Assembly (NCBI RefSeq): GCF_946887195.1
Contig: NZ_CAMPKE010000004.1
Coordinates: forward strand, 1 to 64,000
DNA length: 64,000 nt
DNA from: an uncultured Halomonas sp.
Lineage (GTDB): Bacteria > Pseudomonadota > Gammaproteobacteria > Pseudomonadales > Halomonadaceae
Direction of reading: 5' to 3'
Positions 1 to 9,226 of this stretch are shown one piece after another. Under the pieces are notes generated by a model, which saw only the letters and a list, made by a program, of their open reading frames with translations, had not been told where the DNA came from and made no database searches. Each line of letters opens with the position of its first letter. Position 1 is the first letter of the stretch. The translations under genes were made by a program, and so were the position numbers.

Positions 1-90
1 ACTCGGCTAGCGGCGCAGGCATCCGCCTACTCGCACCAACATCAGTACGAAAAGCTCAAGACATCGTTTCGTACATTGCGCGCCGATTAA
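1..90 (+). CDS. 3' end of an unidentified upstream gene (partial)
   Basis: An open frame enters the window at base 1 and stops at a TAA at 88-90, three bases before the ATG of the next gene on the same strand. The 29 residues are polar and basic and end in FRTLRAD. They are too few to assign a family. The tight spacing is what an operon with the YrbL-like gene would show, but chance openness over 90 bases cannot be excluded. Confidence 0.4.
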   Translation, partial: TRLAAQASAYSHQHQYEKLKTSFRTLRAD

Positions 91-93
91 GCC

Positions 94-669
94 ATGGATA
101 CCCAAAACATGCTTTATTTGGACGATAACCTGCTTATTGGTCGTGGCACCGAGCGATATTGCTACCGGCACCCACACGACCCCACGCGATGCATAAAAGT
201 AACGCATAACTTTCAAAATACTCGGCATCAAAATACCAAAGACTATAAGTATTTCAAGAAGCTGGAAGAACGGCATATCGATTGGTCGCACCTACCGCGC
301 TGCCATGGCTGGGTAGTTACCGATAAAGGCGAAGGATTGGTATTCGATCTGATTCAGGACGAGAACCACCGACCACTCAATAGCCTGAAACAGTTATTGG
401 AAAGTGGCGAGTTAAAGATCGAGTGCTTAACGGCGTCGCTGCGAAATCTGCACGATTATTTACTACGGTATCGCATTTTCACCAGCGATTTGAGAGAAAG
501 CAATATTATCTGCGAAGCTAATGGGCTTCAGCCACCCCATCTTTACATTATCGACGGTATCGGGGACCGTGATTTTATCAAGCTGGCAGCGCATTGCTCG
601 CCGCTGGGGCGGGCCAAGGTCAATCGGCAGTGGGCGAAGTTCATGAAACGCTTGGAAGGCCGTAAATAG
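94..669 (+). CDS. yrbL: YrbL-family (PhoP-regulatory network) kinase-like protein
   Basis: A 191-residue protein resembling the YrbL family, small proteins with a lipopolysaccharide-kinase-like fold named after a PhoP/PmrA-regulated E. coli gene of unknown biochemistry. The N-terminal half has the family-like stretch GRGTERYCYRHP at about 16-27 and an IKVTH strand at about 34-38 whose lysine would occupy the ATP-lysine position. SDLRESNII at about 129-137 resembles a kinase catalytic loop (D...N) and IIDGIGD at about 152-158 resembles a metal-binding DFG-like motif. It is the only plus-strand gene in the first 36 kb and converges on a glycosyltransferase with a one-base gap between the stop codons. 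Function in sugar or lipid A phosphorylation is inference. Confidence 0.75.
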   Translation: MDTQNMLYLDDNLLIGRGTERYCYRHPHDPTRCIKVTHNFQNTRHQNTKDYKYFKKLEERHIDWSHLPRCHGWVVTDKGEGLVFDLIQDENHRPLNSLKQLLESGELKIECLTASLRNLHDYLLRYRIFTSDLRESNIICEANGLQPPHLYIIDGIGDRDFIKLAAHCSPLGRAKVNRQWAKFMKRLEGRK

Positions 670-670
670 G

Positions 671-1807
671 CTATTCGAGAAAACGTTCAACCACTTTACT
701 CGGCAAAAAATCCTGCAGCCAGGCATCGTCTACAGCGGGCTTGGGCCCAGCCAATGCCAGCTGGATTTTCTCGGCCAGCCCCCTTTCGGAGTGCTCGGCA
801 ATCGCGTTTTCGAGTTCACCCTTGAGCACTTCACGAATGCCACCGGGGCAATCGACGGAAATCACTGGCGTGCCACAGGCCAACGATTCGGTCAGCACGA
901 TACCCATTCCTTCAACGCGGGAGCTAAGCACGAAAAGCCGCGCATGATGCATCCAAGGGTACGGATTATCCTGGTGACCGACGAAGCGCACCTTCTCGGC
1001 GATACCCAACTCGCTTGCTTGCTGTTCCAACGTTTCACGAAGCGGCCCCTCACCTACGATTACCAATAGCTCGCGGGGGTTGGCCGCTGCATACGCACGC
1101 AGCAACAGAGCGTGGTCCTTCTGCGGTACCAAGCGTGCCACATTGACGATATATGGCACATCCGGCAAATCCGGTTCGGCTTCCAGCATGCGCTGGCGAA
1201 TTCTCGTTACCGGGCAAGGATTGACGATCACCGACAGCGAAGCCGGTTCAACGTGCCAGCGCTTCTCCCCTTCGCGCACCGTATCGGCCACGCCCTGGGA
1301 GACGGCAACGAGATGCTTACCCGGATACAAGCATTTGGCAAAAAGCTGGTATCTCCAGGCACGATTCTTACTCGGCAGGATATTCTCGAGAACGAAACGC
1401 GCCCGCTCGTCGCGATAACTCCAGACCAGTTCGAACGTCCCTACGCCACGGAAGATAATACGATCAAGGCGACCGTAGCGGCGCTCAAAACGCCATATCC
1501 AAACCCGCAATAAATAGCCGCCCAGCCATCCAACCCAGACGAAATGAGAACGGCGAATCAACGGATTCAGCAATAGGCGCGACAATAGCTCGAATACCAG
1601 CCCGATACCGGTCAGACGCTGCCACCATCGCAACGGAAACACATGCATCTTGACCGCGGGATGCTCCGGGGCCAAAACCTTTGCACGCTTGCGATACACC
1701 ATCAGGTGGCTCTCGTGCCCCGCCTCGGCGAAGGCATCGGCCAAGTTGACCGCGACCCGCTCCATTCCGCCCATCTTGAGGCTTCTAACCACTACCAGCG
1801 TGCGCAA
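671..1807 (-). CDS. GT4-family glycosyltransferase, last gene of the polysaccharide locus
   Basis: A 378-residue retaining glycosyltransferase of the GT-B fold, family GT4. The N-terminus MRTLVVVRSLKMGGMERVA is the acceptor-domain strand with its glycine loop. The C-terminal nucleotide-sugar site is seen at about 215-330: VNVARLVPQKDH, then EGMGIVLTESLACGTPV, the family's E-x7-E motif, followed by PGGIREVL. It should act at the cytoplasmic membrane face, adding a sugar to the growing lipid-linked repeat unit; donor and acceptor cannot be read from sequence. It lies 139 bases downstream of galE in the same direction and ends one base from the convergent YrbL-like gene. Confidence 0.85.
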   Translation of the reverse strand: MRTLVVVRSLKMGGMERVAVNLADAFAEAGHESHLMVYRKRAKVLAPEHPAVKMHVFPLRWWQRLTGIGLVFELLSRLLLNPLIRRSHFVWVGWLGGYLLRVWIWRFERRYGRLDRIIFRGVGTFELVWSYRDERARFVLENILPSKNRAWRYQLFAKCLYPGKHLVAVSQGVADTVREGEKRWHVEPASLSVIVNPCPVTRIRQRMLEAEPDLPDVPYIVNVARLVPQKDHALLLRAYAAANPRELLVIVGEGPLRETLEQQASELGIAEKVRFVGHQDNPYPWMHHARLFVLSSRVEGMGIVLTESLACGTPVISVDCPGGIREVLKGELENAIAEHSERGLAEKIQLALAGPKPAVDDAWLQDFLPSKVVERFLE

Positions 1808-1946
1808 ATCGGCCTTCCCGTCTGTTATCGCAACCAGGATACAGCGCGCTACCTTAACTCCTTTTTGCGCAGTCGTCAGCGGCTAAAACTACCGGAAGGC
1901 CGACTGAGACTCGTATCATGTCTCGGTGGGAGTTGGATTATCTGAA

Positions 1947-2960
1947 TCAGCGGAAGTACCCATGAGGATTCAATGACTGCCAGCGCCACGTGTCAGCCAT
2001 CATCTCTTCCAAACCCTTTCTAGCGCACCAACCCAATTCCTTTTCGGCTTTCGTGGCATCTGCCCAGAAGGAAGCCAAATCACCCTTACGGCGCGGCACA
2101 AAGCGAAAAGGCACGTTTTGCCCTGTTACCCGCTCGAAGCATCCAACCATTTGCAGCACCGAATAGCCCTGCCCGGTGCCCAGGTTATAGATGTGCACGC
2201 CAGGTTCATCGAGCTTCTTGAGCGCCTTGGTATGGCCTACGGCAAGATCGACGACATGAAGATAGTCGCGGACACAGGTACCGTCCGCAGTAGGGTAATC
2301 GTTACCGTAGATGGAAAGCTCCGGCAAGCGACCCACCGCCACCTGGCTAATGTACGGCATCAGGTTATTGGGAATGCCCTGGGGGCTTTCGCCAATCAGC
2401 CCCGAAGGATGCGCACCGATAGGATTGAAATAGCGCAACAGCACGACCGACCAGCGCGCATCTGCCGTGCATAGATCCTCCAGAACCTTTTCGACCATTG
2501 CCTTGGAGGTACCGTACGGGTTGGAAGTGGTGCCGCGTGGTGTGCTCTCGAGATAAGGGAACGCGGCCTCCGAGCCGTATACCGTCGCCGAAGAGCTGAA
2601 CACGATACGGTGGATACCGGCCTTCGCCATTGCTTGGCATAGCACCAAAGTGCCTAGTACGTTGTTCTCATAGTAAGCGAGAGGCTTGCTGGTGCTCTCT
2701 CCTACCGCTTTGAGACCGGCGAAGTGAATGACCGCATGGATTTCGTGCTGTGAAAAGATTTCGTCAAGCAGCGCGCGATCGCGAACATCGCCTTTTACGA
2801 AGTCGAGATCCTTTTCAGTAATTCGCTCGACACGCCGCAAAGCTTCTTCAGAGCCATTACAAAGGTTGTCCAGCACAACAACCTCATGGCCATGGGCTAA
2901 AAGCTCTACCACCGTATGCGATCCAATATAGCCGGCACCGCCAGTTACCAGAATCGCCAT
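1947..2960 (-). CDS. galE: UDP-glucose 4-epimerase
   Basis: GalE interconverts UDP-glucose and UDP-galactose using bound NAD. The protein starts MAILVTGGAGYIGSH, the Rossmann GxxGxxG motif, has a Ser-rich SSSATVYG strand, and carries the catalytic Tyr-Lys pair in NPYGTSKAMVEK. The C-terminal YNLGTGQGYSVL is also typical. I chose the ATG at 2960 rather than the in-frame upstream codon at 2993. It gives 337 residues, the usual GalE length, starts directly at the first beta strand and is preceded by AGGAAAGG. It sits between the O-antigen-ligase gene and the terminal glycosyltransferase, so it probably supplies galactosyl donors for the locus. Confidence 0.93.
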   Translation of the reverse strand: MAILVTGGAGYIGSHTVVELLAHGHEVVVLDNLCNGSEEALRRVERITEKDLDFVKGDVRDRALLDEIFSQHEIHAVIHFAGLKAVGESTSKPLAYYENNVLGTLVLCQAMAKAGIHRIVFSSSATVYGSEAAFPYLESTPRGTTSNPYGTSKAMVEKVLEDLCTADARWSVVLLRYFNPIGAHPSGLIGESPQGIPNNLMPYISQVAVGRLPELSIYGNDYPTADGTCVRDYLHVVDLAVGHTKALKKLDEPGVHIYNLGTGQGYSVLQMVGCFERVTGQNVPFRFVPRRKGDLASFWADATKAEKELGWCARKGLEEMMADTWRWQSLNPHGYFR

Positions 2961-3043
2961 TGCCTTTCCTCGGTCGTTGTACTGGTAATCCACACCACTC
3001 GATCAGCGATCGATTGATTCATTACCGACCGCTGCTCAGCAAC

Positions 3044-4387
3044 CTAGCGGACACGGCTTCCCTGCTCCAGCTTCCAGCGCCAGTAGTGTGTAATCAGCCC
3101 ACCAAGCACGAGATTCTGCACATAAACACCCGTCCAGAATGAATTGTAGGACTCAAACTGATTGACGATCAGCCAATAGATGAAAAAACCGACCGAGAAT
3201 AGCGCCATGTCTCCGGGTAGCACGCCGCCACGCCAAGCTAGCCAGGTAGCGCGCCCAACCCAGGCTGCCAGCGCCCCAATGACGGCCAGGCCCAGCAATC
3301 CATAGGCGACCAGTATTTCCAAAAAGAAGTTGTGTAGGTGCCCGAAATGATCCTTCACCCAATCGGATAGCCACTCGGTTTCATCGATTGCCAAGCTACG
3401 CCCCTTGGCTCCCCACCCTACTACTGGCCGCTCAGCGATCCATTGCGTTGCCGCATACCATGTTTGAATACGAATACCCGCACCAGTCAAGGGTAATTCT
3501 TCAAACTGCCCCTCCAGAACCTTATCGATAACCGGGCCTTGAATATCCATGCGCCGGCCTATGGTTTCGTGAAACAGGCCGCTGGCGGCCACCGCCACGA
3601 TCCCCAGCAACACAACCCCCACCAACAAACGCCGACGCAAGCGCCTCGCACCATGCTTGCGCAGTGCAAAGCGTAGCCAAAGCACAGCCATTATCGGCAG
3701 GGAAATGGCCAAGGCCAGCCAGATTGCACGAGTCTGTGTTACGAACAGACCAGCAATACACACTATTAAGGCCAGCAGCCAGATCGCCAGACGCCACACG
3801 ACCAGCCGGCCAGCGCTGGAATGCACACAGCGATAGGCGAAAGCCACCAGCCCCAGTAGACCGGTAGCGAAAAACATAGCCGTGTGCTGCGCATTGCGGA
3901 TATTGAAGTCGACTCGATAACCTTGTAGCCCCAGTTGCCATTCGGCCAACCCACCGCCCCGGAAGAACAGGGCGATGAAAAATGCCAATAATGCCAGCGA
4001 CCAGACAATGAGCGTATTGCGTGTACTACCACCCAGCCACCACGCCACAGCAATAAAAATGAAGAGCTTGGCCAAGCGATCGATTTGCGGGTTATCCGCG
4101 ACCCATTGGGGATGGTGGAGGTAACCCAACGACCAAGAGAGAATCTGAACGGCAATCGCCGCCAGCAACAACCACAGGGCAGCGCTTTTGCGTAAGCCAT
4201 TGCCCCAAACCAATAGCGATATCAGCCCCAGCAACGCCATGGTGGTTTCCGCCGGGCTCCCAACGGCAGGCCATAGCACGAGAAAGGCCGCATAAAACCA
4301 CAGGCAACAGCCACCTACCCACCATAGTGCCCTTGGGCAATGCCAGGCGGCAGCCGGCTGCCATACGTTCCATCCATTAGCTTTCAT
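3044..4387 (-). CDS. O-antigen ligase / oligosaccharyltransferase (Wzy_C family)
   Basis: A 447-residue integral membrane protein with about a dozen hydrophobic segments. The Wzy_C signature is in the second half: a large periplasmic loop from about 270 with GAGIRIQTWYAATQWIAERPVVGWG, then HLHNFFLEILVAYGLLG at about 345-361, the His-containing motif conserved in WaaL and PglL-like ligases. Such enzymes transfer undecaprenyl-linked glycan onto lipid A core or onto a protein in the periplasm. Because a separate Wzy-like polymerase lies at 14.4-15.7 kb, this one is better read as the ligase. Lipid A core and pilin-type acceptors cannot be told apart from sequence. Confidence 0.82.
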   Translation of the reverse strand: MKANGWNVWQPAAAWHCPRALWWVGGCCLWFYAAFLVLWPAVGSPAETTMALLGLISLLVWGNGLRKSAALWLLLAAIAVQILSWSLGYLHHPQWVADNPQIDRLAKLFIFIAVAWWLGGSTRNTLIVWSLALLAFFIALFFRGGGLAEWQLGLQGYRVDFNIRNAQHTAMFFATGLLGLVAFAYRCVHSSAGRLVVWRLAIWLLALIVCIAGLFVTQTRAIWLALAISLPIMAVLWLRFALRKHGARRLRRRLLVGVVLLGIVAVAASGLFHETIGRRMDIQGPVIDKVLEGQFEELPLTGAGIRIQTWYAATQWIAERPVVGWGAKGRSLAIDETEWLSDWVKDHFGHLHNFFLEILVAYGLLGLAVIGALAAWVGRATWLAWRGGVLPGDMALFSVGFFIYWLIVNQFESYNSFWTGVYVQNLVLGGLITHYWRWKLEQGSRVR

Positions 4388-4516
4388 TGAATCGTCTCGA
4401 AGCTCTACCCCCGTGGAGCGCGCACCTTACCAGATTCATAGCCAAGATTCCGCCTACCCTAGGCATCTATTATCAGTGAAAAAGAAGTGAGTGCTTCGTT
4501 CACAACGCATAACGAA

Positions 4517-4546
4517 ATAGCCCCCGGGCTTTATGCCGAGGGCTAT
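4517..4546 (-). terminator. Hairpin downstream of the WbpM-like gene
   Basis: Between the dehydratase stop (4598) and the ligase start (4387), ATAGCCC at 4517-4523 pairs with GGGCTAT at 4540-4546, with further CGG/CCG pairing inside. On the minus strand it is followed by TTTCGTTATG, only weakly T-rich. It could terminate or attenuate the long transcript ahead of the ligase gene. Confidence 0.4.
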
Positions 4547-4597
4547 ATAAATAGATCTGATAACGTTCATCAGAATGTTAATTCTTATTTAATGATA

Positions 4598-6550
4598 TTA
4601 GTGCAATGGCTTTTCCATCTTCGCCGGCTTGGGGCAAGTGCCCAGCGGCAGAAGTAAATCCGCCACCGGCGAGCTGTGCTGAAAGCCGCTAACGGCTTGA
4701 CGCAGAATATCGCAGACCCGATGGCAATCCAGCTCGCTCTCAGCTTGGGCCAACTCACCCAAAAGGCGACCGATCTCCGCATCGGGTAGCGTTTCTTCAT
4801 TGGCGCGCATGATTTTAGGATGTGGAGTGCCGACCACGTTATCGCCGATTAACAGTTCTTCATAAAGCTTTTCACCAGGTCGCAGGCCACTATAGTGAAT
4901 CTCTATATCGCCATCGGGATTTTTTTCATCCTTCACTTCCAGGCCCGTAAGCTGGATCATCCGCTTGGCCAAATCGACGATCTTTACCGAATCGCCCATG
5001 TCCAGCACAAAGACATCGCCCCCTTCAGCCATTGAGCCAGCCTGGATGACCAACAGTGCTGCCTCGGGGATCGTCATGAAATAACGCGTGATTTCCGGGT
5101 GGGTTACAGTGACTGGGCCACCTTCGGCGATCTGGCGTCGAAAGAGCGGCACGACGGACCCTGACGACCCCAGCACATTGCCAAACCGAACCATGGAAAA
5201 TACCGTGCTGGTACTCTTTTTCGCCAGGTTCTGCAGTATCAACTCGGCAAAACGCTTTGAAGCCCCCATAACATTGGTGGGTCGCACCGCTTTATCAGTG
5301 GATACCAGGATACAACGCTCGACCCCCAGCCTGCCTGCACTTTCGGCAACGATCTGAGTGCCAATGACGTTGTTATGCGCGCCCTCCAATACGTTCAACT
5401 CAACGATAGGCACATGCTTGTAAGCCGCCGCATGGTAAATCGTCTGAACGCCATAGTGTTGAATAATCGCTTCGATCCGCTGGCGATTACATACCGAGCC
5501 CAATAAAGGATAAACAGGAAAGCGCTCGCCCATGTCCTTCTTTTGGCCCTCTAGCTCTTTCTCGATGGCATACAGACTATATTCGCCTCGCTCAAAGAGA
5601 ACGATTGCCTCAGGAGCCCCACGAGCAATTTGCCGACATAACTCCGAGCCGATCGATCCCCCTGCCCCCGTCACCATGACAACCTTGCCACGAATGCTAG
5701 CGTTCAATAACGTCTCGAGCGGCGGAACGGGATCACGCCCCAGCAAGTCTTCCAGCTCGACCTCCCTTAGCTGGTCCACGTTAGCCTCGCCCGAGACGAT
5801 TTCAGGCATCGATGGCACGGTCTGTACATGTACGGGTGTTTCGGCCAACTGATCCAGCGCATGCTTGCGCTGCCTTTTCGTTGCCGATGGCATGGCAAGC
5901 AGTACTCGGGAAATACCCAGCTTTTCGGTCACCGACGTGAACTCAGCAGGGCTATAAACCCGGATGCCCTTGATGGTGCTGTTCCAAAGCGCCTTGTCAT
6001 CATCCAGGAACGCAGCCACGAAGAACTCGCGGCTGTTCGACAACGCCAGCGCCAGTTGTGCCCCCGCGCCACCGGCCCCATAAATGGCAACCGGCTCTTT
6101 CTGAGCATAATGCTTGATCAGCCATTGGTAATAACTGCGCACCAGAAAACGCGTGCCACCTACATAGAAGAACCCGACCAGAGCAAAGTTGACCGGTACC
6201 GAGCGCGGGAAGTTCTGAAATTGATAAAAATAGGCGGAAGCCCACATCAACAGGGCCAGAAGCACAACCCCCTTGACCACCGCCATAAGCGCCTGTGGCC
6301 CCATGAAACGCACCACCGCACGGTATAACCCCAGCCGAGCGAATATAAATATGCCGACCGGCGGCACGGCGATAAACAGCCACCAATAAGGCTCGAGATA
6401 ATAACTCGGCCACCATTCGGATAAGCGCAGCGCATAGGCGGACCACAGCGCCAATGGCAATGCCACCAAATCGGCGGCCACCATGATCATTCGCTTTTTG
6501 GTGCGGCTCATCGTCGCAAAGCGATGGTGAAACTTGTCGGGTCGGTTCAT
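4598..6550 (-). CDS. Membrane-bound nucleoside-diphosphate-sugar 4,6-dehydratase (WbpM/CapD family)
   Basis: A 650-residue protein of the WbpM/PglF/CapD type, which converts UDP-GlcNAc to UDP-4-keto-6-deoxy-GlcNAc. Four hydrophobic segments fill residues about 20-140. A first Rossmann domain (VAIYGAGGAGAQLA, about 153-165) resembles a CoA-binding fold. The catalytic Rossmann domain begins at VMVTGAGGSIGSELCRQI (about 293-310). In the active site the usual Tyr is Met: TDKAVRPTNVMGASK, the SMK triad typical of WbpM rather than SYK. The ATG at 6550 has AGGA upstream. It lies 17 bases after the aminotransferase gene, which would use its keto product. Confidence 0.9.
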   Translation of the reverse strand: MNRPDKFHHRFATMSRTKKRMIMVAADLVALPLALWSAYALRLSEWWPSYYLEPYWWLFIAVPPVGIFIFARLGLYRAVVRFMGPQALMAVVKGVVLLALLMWASAYFYQFQNFPRSVPVNFALVGFFYVGGTRFLVRSYYQWLIKHYAQKEPVAIYGAGGAGAQLALALSNSREFFVAAFLDDDKALWNSTIKGIRVYSPAEFTSVTEKLGISRVLLAMPSATKRQRKHALDQLAETPVHVQTVPSMPEIVSGEANVDQLREVELEDLLGRDPVPPLETLLNASIRGKVVMVTGAGGSIGSELCRQIARGAPEAIVLFERGEYSLYAIEKELEGQKKDMGERFPVYPLLGSVCNRQRIEAIIQHYGVQTIYHAAAYKHVPIVELNVLEGAHNNVIGTQIVAESAGRLGVERCILVSTDKAVRPTNVMGASKRFAELILQNLAKKSTSTVFSMVRFGNVLGSSGSVVPLFRRQIAEGGPVTVTHPEITRYFMTIPEAALLVIQAGSMAEGGDVFVLDMGDSVKIVDLAKRMIQLTGLEVKDEKNPDGDIEIHYSGLRPGEKLYEELLIGDNVVGTPHPKIMRANEETLPDAEIGRLLGELAQAESELDCHRVCDILRQAVSGFQHSSPVADLLLPLGTCPKPAKMEKPLH

Positions 6551-6567
6551 TTCGACATCCTGTCTAC

Positions 6568-7743
6568 TTACTCAGCGGCCTTTTCCATGACCTGAAGCAA
6601 CACAGCGCAGGTCTCGTCCATTTCAGCCTCAGTCAGAGTTGGGTGCACCAGAAACATCAAGCTAGTCTCACCCAGCTCCCTGGCAACAGGCAATGGCCGC
6701 TCTGGCCGCCAGCCGGTACCATCGAAGGCCTTTTCAAGATAGACCTCGGAGCAGGAACCAGAAAAGCACGGCACGCCCTGCCCAGCGATCTCACTCATGA
6801 TACGGTCGCGATTCCAACCTTGCTTCAGTCTATCGGGTTCCACGAACACATAGCACTTATAAGCGCCATGCTCGATATGGCCAGGAATGAGAGGCACGCG
6901 CAAACCAACGCACTCATTTGCCGCTGCCCAAATATGCCGTGCATTGGCCTGGCGAGCATTCTTCCATGCCGGCATACGCTCAAGTTGAATGCGCCCAATG
7001 GCGGACTGCATTTCGGTCAGTCGCCAATTGGTACCAAAACTCTCATGCAACCAACGGAAGCCTGGCGGATGCTCGCGTTCGTAAACCGCATCCCAACTCT
7101 TGCCGTGGTCCTTATAGGCCCACATGCGCTTGTAAAGAGCAGGATCGCTGGTGGTGACCATGCCGCCCTCACCGCCAGTAGTCATGATCTTATCCTGGCA
7201 AAACGACCAACACCCCACATGGCCGATGGAGCCGACACTCTTGCCCTTGTACATCGCGCCATGCGCCTGGGCGCAATCTTCGATGACATAAAGTCCGTGC
7301 TGTCCAGCCAAAGCCATTAGATCATTCATCTCGCAAGGCCAACCCGACAGATGCACGGCAATAATCGCCTTGGTGCGTGGCGTAACATGCTCCGCTACGG
7401 TTTTCGCGGTGATGTTCTGTGAATCGCGATCCACATCTGCGAATATGGGTATCGCCCCGGCAGTAACAATACTGGAAACCGATGCTAAAAAAGTCCTCGA
7501 CGTGACGATCACCTCATCGCCTGGGCCAACACCTAACCCATTGAGCGCCAGGTCCAACGCCACGGTGCCGTTCGCCAGTGCAATGGCATATTCGGTACCA
7601 GAAAAGTTTGCAAATTCACGTTCGAATTCACGGCCTTCCTGGCCAGTCCAATAGTTTACCTTGTTGGAAAGCAGCACCTGCTGTACCGCATCCACCTCTT
7701 CTTGCGTGAAGGAAGGCCAAGGGCTAAAAGGGCCATTCAACAT
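6568..7743 (-). CDS. PLP-dependent sugar aminotransferase (DegT/DnrJ/EryC1/StrS family)
   Basis: A 391-residue PLP enzyme that would aminate the 4-keto sugar made by the neighbouring WbpM-like dehydratase, giving a UDP-4-amino-4,6-dideoxy-HexNAc as in the PglF/PglE pathway. Family motifs are GTEYAIALANGTVALDLAL (cofactor phosphate site), EDCAQAHGA (PLP-nitrogen Asp) and SFCQDKIMTTGGEGGM, whose Lys should form the Schiff base. The ATG at 7743 is chosen because AGAGGAAA precedes it at good spacing. The upstream in-frame codon at 7758 is a TTG lying inside that Shine-Dalgarno. The exact amino-sugar product is inferred from context. Confidence 0.88.
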   Translation of the reverse strand: MLNGPFSPWPSFTQEEVDAVQQVLLSNKVNYWTGQEGREFEREFANFSGTEYAIALANGTVALDLALNGLGVGPGDEVIVTSRTFLASVSSIVTAGAIPIFADVDRDSQNITAKTVAEHVTPRTKAIIAVHLSGWPCEMNDLMALAGQHGLYVIEDCAQAHGAMYKGKSVGSIGHVGCWSFCQDKIMTTGGEGGMVTTSDPALYKRMWAYKDHGKSWDAVYEREHPPGFRWLHESFGTNWRLTEMQSAIGRIQLERMPAWKNARQANARHIWAAANECVGLRVPLIPGHIEHGAYKCYVFVEPDRLKQGWNRDRIMSEIAGQGVPCFSGSCSEVYLEKAFDGTGWRPERPLPVARELGETSLMFLVHPTLTEAEMDETCAVLLQVMEKAAE

Positions 7744-7758
7744 TGGCTTTCCTCTCAA

Positions 7759-8382
7759 TTAGCCGGCAACGGTTTGCCAGATATATTTAATATCATCCAT
7801 AACACACCAATGACGGATGTACTCAAGATTAACGTTAACTTTGTCAGGGTAAATTACATCTCGGTTGTAAGCTTCAGGATCATCCTGAGCCGCCAGGAGT
7901 TCTTCTTCGTTGCGATACTTGAGAGTCGCCGGGCCAGTAATACCAGGACGGATGCTCAGAAGCAGGCGCTCATCACCTTCCAGCTTATCGGCGAAACCCG
8001 GTACATCCGGCCGGGGTCCAACAAAGCTCATATCTCCAAGCAATACATTCCATAACTGGGGCAACTCATCAATCTTGGTCTTGCGGAAAAAACGCCCCAA
8101 AGATGTGATGCGCGGATCCCCCGATTGAGTCACCGTGGTGGTCAGTTCGCGACTGGGCCGCATGGTCTTGATCTTCACAACGGTGAACACCTTGCCATCC
8201 TTACCCACTCGCGGCTGGGTGAAGAAGCCGTTGCCACGAGTATCCGCACTGGCCGCCAGCCAGGCGATCAGGATCAACCACCAGCTCAGCAACAGCCCCA
8301 CGGCGGCAAGAAGAAAATCGAAGGTACGCTTCTGCACTGCCTGGGCGGCGCTCAAGCCCCCCGACTCAACCGCGATAGCCAT
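7759..8382 (-). CDS. Initiating undecaprenyl-phosphate sugar phosphotransferase (PglC-like)
   Basis: A 207-residue small monotopic phosphoglycosyl transferase (bacterial sugar transferase family), close to the 200 residues of PglC. One re-entrant membrane helix covers about 22-45. FTVVKIKTM is followed by [24 protein letters not shown], which contains the catalytic Asp-Glu dyad. It should load the first sugar phosphate onto undecaprenyl phosphate at the inner membrane. The long N-terminal domain of WbaP-type enzymes is absent. Its ATG at 8382 lies inside the 3' end of the sulfotransferase gene (17-base overlap), which suggests coupled translation. PglC-like size plus the neighbouring dehydratase and aminotransferase suggest a diamino or amino-dideoxy first sugar. 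Confidence 0.88.
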   Translation of the reverse strand: MAIAVESGGLSAAQAVQKRTFDFLLAAVGLLLSWWLILIAWLAASADTRGNGFFTQPRVGKDGKVFTVVKIKTMRPSRELTTTVTQSGDPRITSLGRFFRKTKIDELPQLWNVLLGDMSFVGPRPDVPGFADKLEGDERLLLSIRPGITGPATLKYRNEEELLAAQDDPEAYNRDVIYPDKVNVNLEYIRHWCVMDDIKYIWQTVAG

Positions 8383-9226
8383 ATCGGTCCAGTGTCTCTC
8401 CTACCAGCGTAGCCAGCCGAGTCACCTCTTCGTCACTCAGCGACGCACGCCCCTTACCAATGCTCTTGCTCGAAACACCGGCAACGGCACTCGCCATCTG
8501 CTCATCGCTGGCCTGCACGCCAATGAAATCCAAAACGTTTCGCAATTGCTGACTGGGATCTCTCACGAAGTCTTCGTAACGAATACGACATACCTTGTCT
8601 TCCGGCATCTCTGCAAATGCAGCTTCAGCGTTCTCCACACAGCGCTGCCACTGCAAAGCGCACACCTCGTTCAAGGAATGACGTTCAAGGATGTCATCCA
8701 TACCATCCAGCGCAGGTCCCCAGAACGCCAATCGCTTCTCGCGGGAAAACAACCGGTATATCCGGCTCCACAAGTAGCGAGTGCCGTAATAGGGCAGATC
8801 ATTCAGTGGCACGAAGCGCACCTTCTCCAAGATATAGGGAATATCCAGCTTGGCTGTCCAGCGCAGCTTGGCCGAGCCGGTGGTATCAATCCCATCGCGA
8901 TGAATGTAGAGATACCTAGCATCAGGTATGGCCTGCTCCACAAAGGGCACGCGCAAACTATTGGCACAGGTCTTTTCCACTACGACACTGGCTTGATAAT
9001 GTTTGGCTACCCAATCAAACTGTTTTTTCACATAAGCCTGTACAGTGTGTGTCGCCCGCTCGACAGGGATCTCGTCGGACGGATAGCGGATATTACCATG
9101 GCGCCAAATGTAATTGATCTCATCACAGGGCCAAGTCGCGACACTTTCAAACTCACACAGCACATCTCGCAGCATATTGGTGCCCGAGCGAGGAGCACCA
9201 ATAATCAAAATAGGTTGGTAGCTCAA
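8366..9226 (-). CDS. Sulfotransferase, PAPS-dependent
   Basis: A 286-residue sulfotransferase-fold protein. ILIIGAPRSGTNMLRDVL at about 6-23 is the PAPS 5'-phosphosulfate loop. YLYIHRDGIDTTGSAKLRW at about 125-143 matches the 3'-phosphate-binding segment in position and pattern. CRIRYEDFVRDPSQQL at about 213-228 is the typical C-terminal RYEDL-like motif. It is expected to sulfate a sugar hydroxyl of the repeat unit in the cytoplasm. Its start overlaps the previous glycosyltransferase stop by four bases and its end overlaps the PglC-like start by 17, so it is embedded in the glycan operon. Confidence 0.85.
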   Translation of the reverse strand: MSYQPILIIGAPRSGTNMLRDVLCEFESVATWPCDEINYIWRHGNIRYPSDEIPVERATHTVQAYVKKQFDWVAKHYQASVVVEKTCANSLRVPFVEQAIPDARYLYIHRDGIDTTGSAKLRWTAKLDIPYILEKVRFVPLNDLPYYGTRYLWSRIYRLFSREKRLAFWGPALDGMDDILERHSLNEVCALQWQRCVENAEAAFAEMPEDKVCRIRYEDFVRDPSQQLRNVLDFIGVQASDEQMASAVAGVSSKSIGKGRASLSDEEVTRLATLVGETLDRYGYRG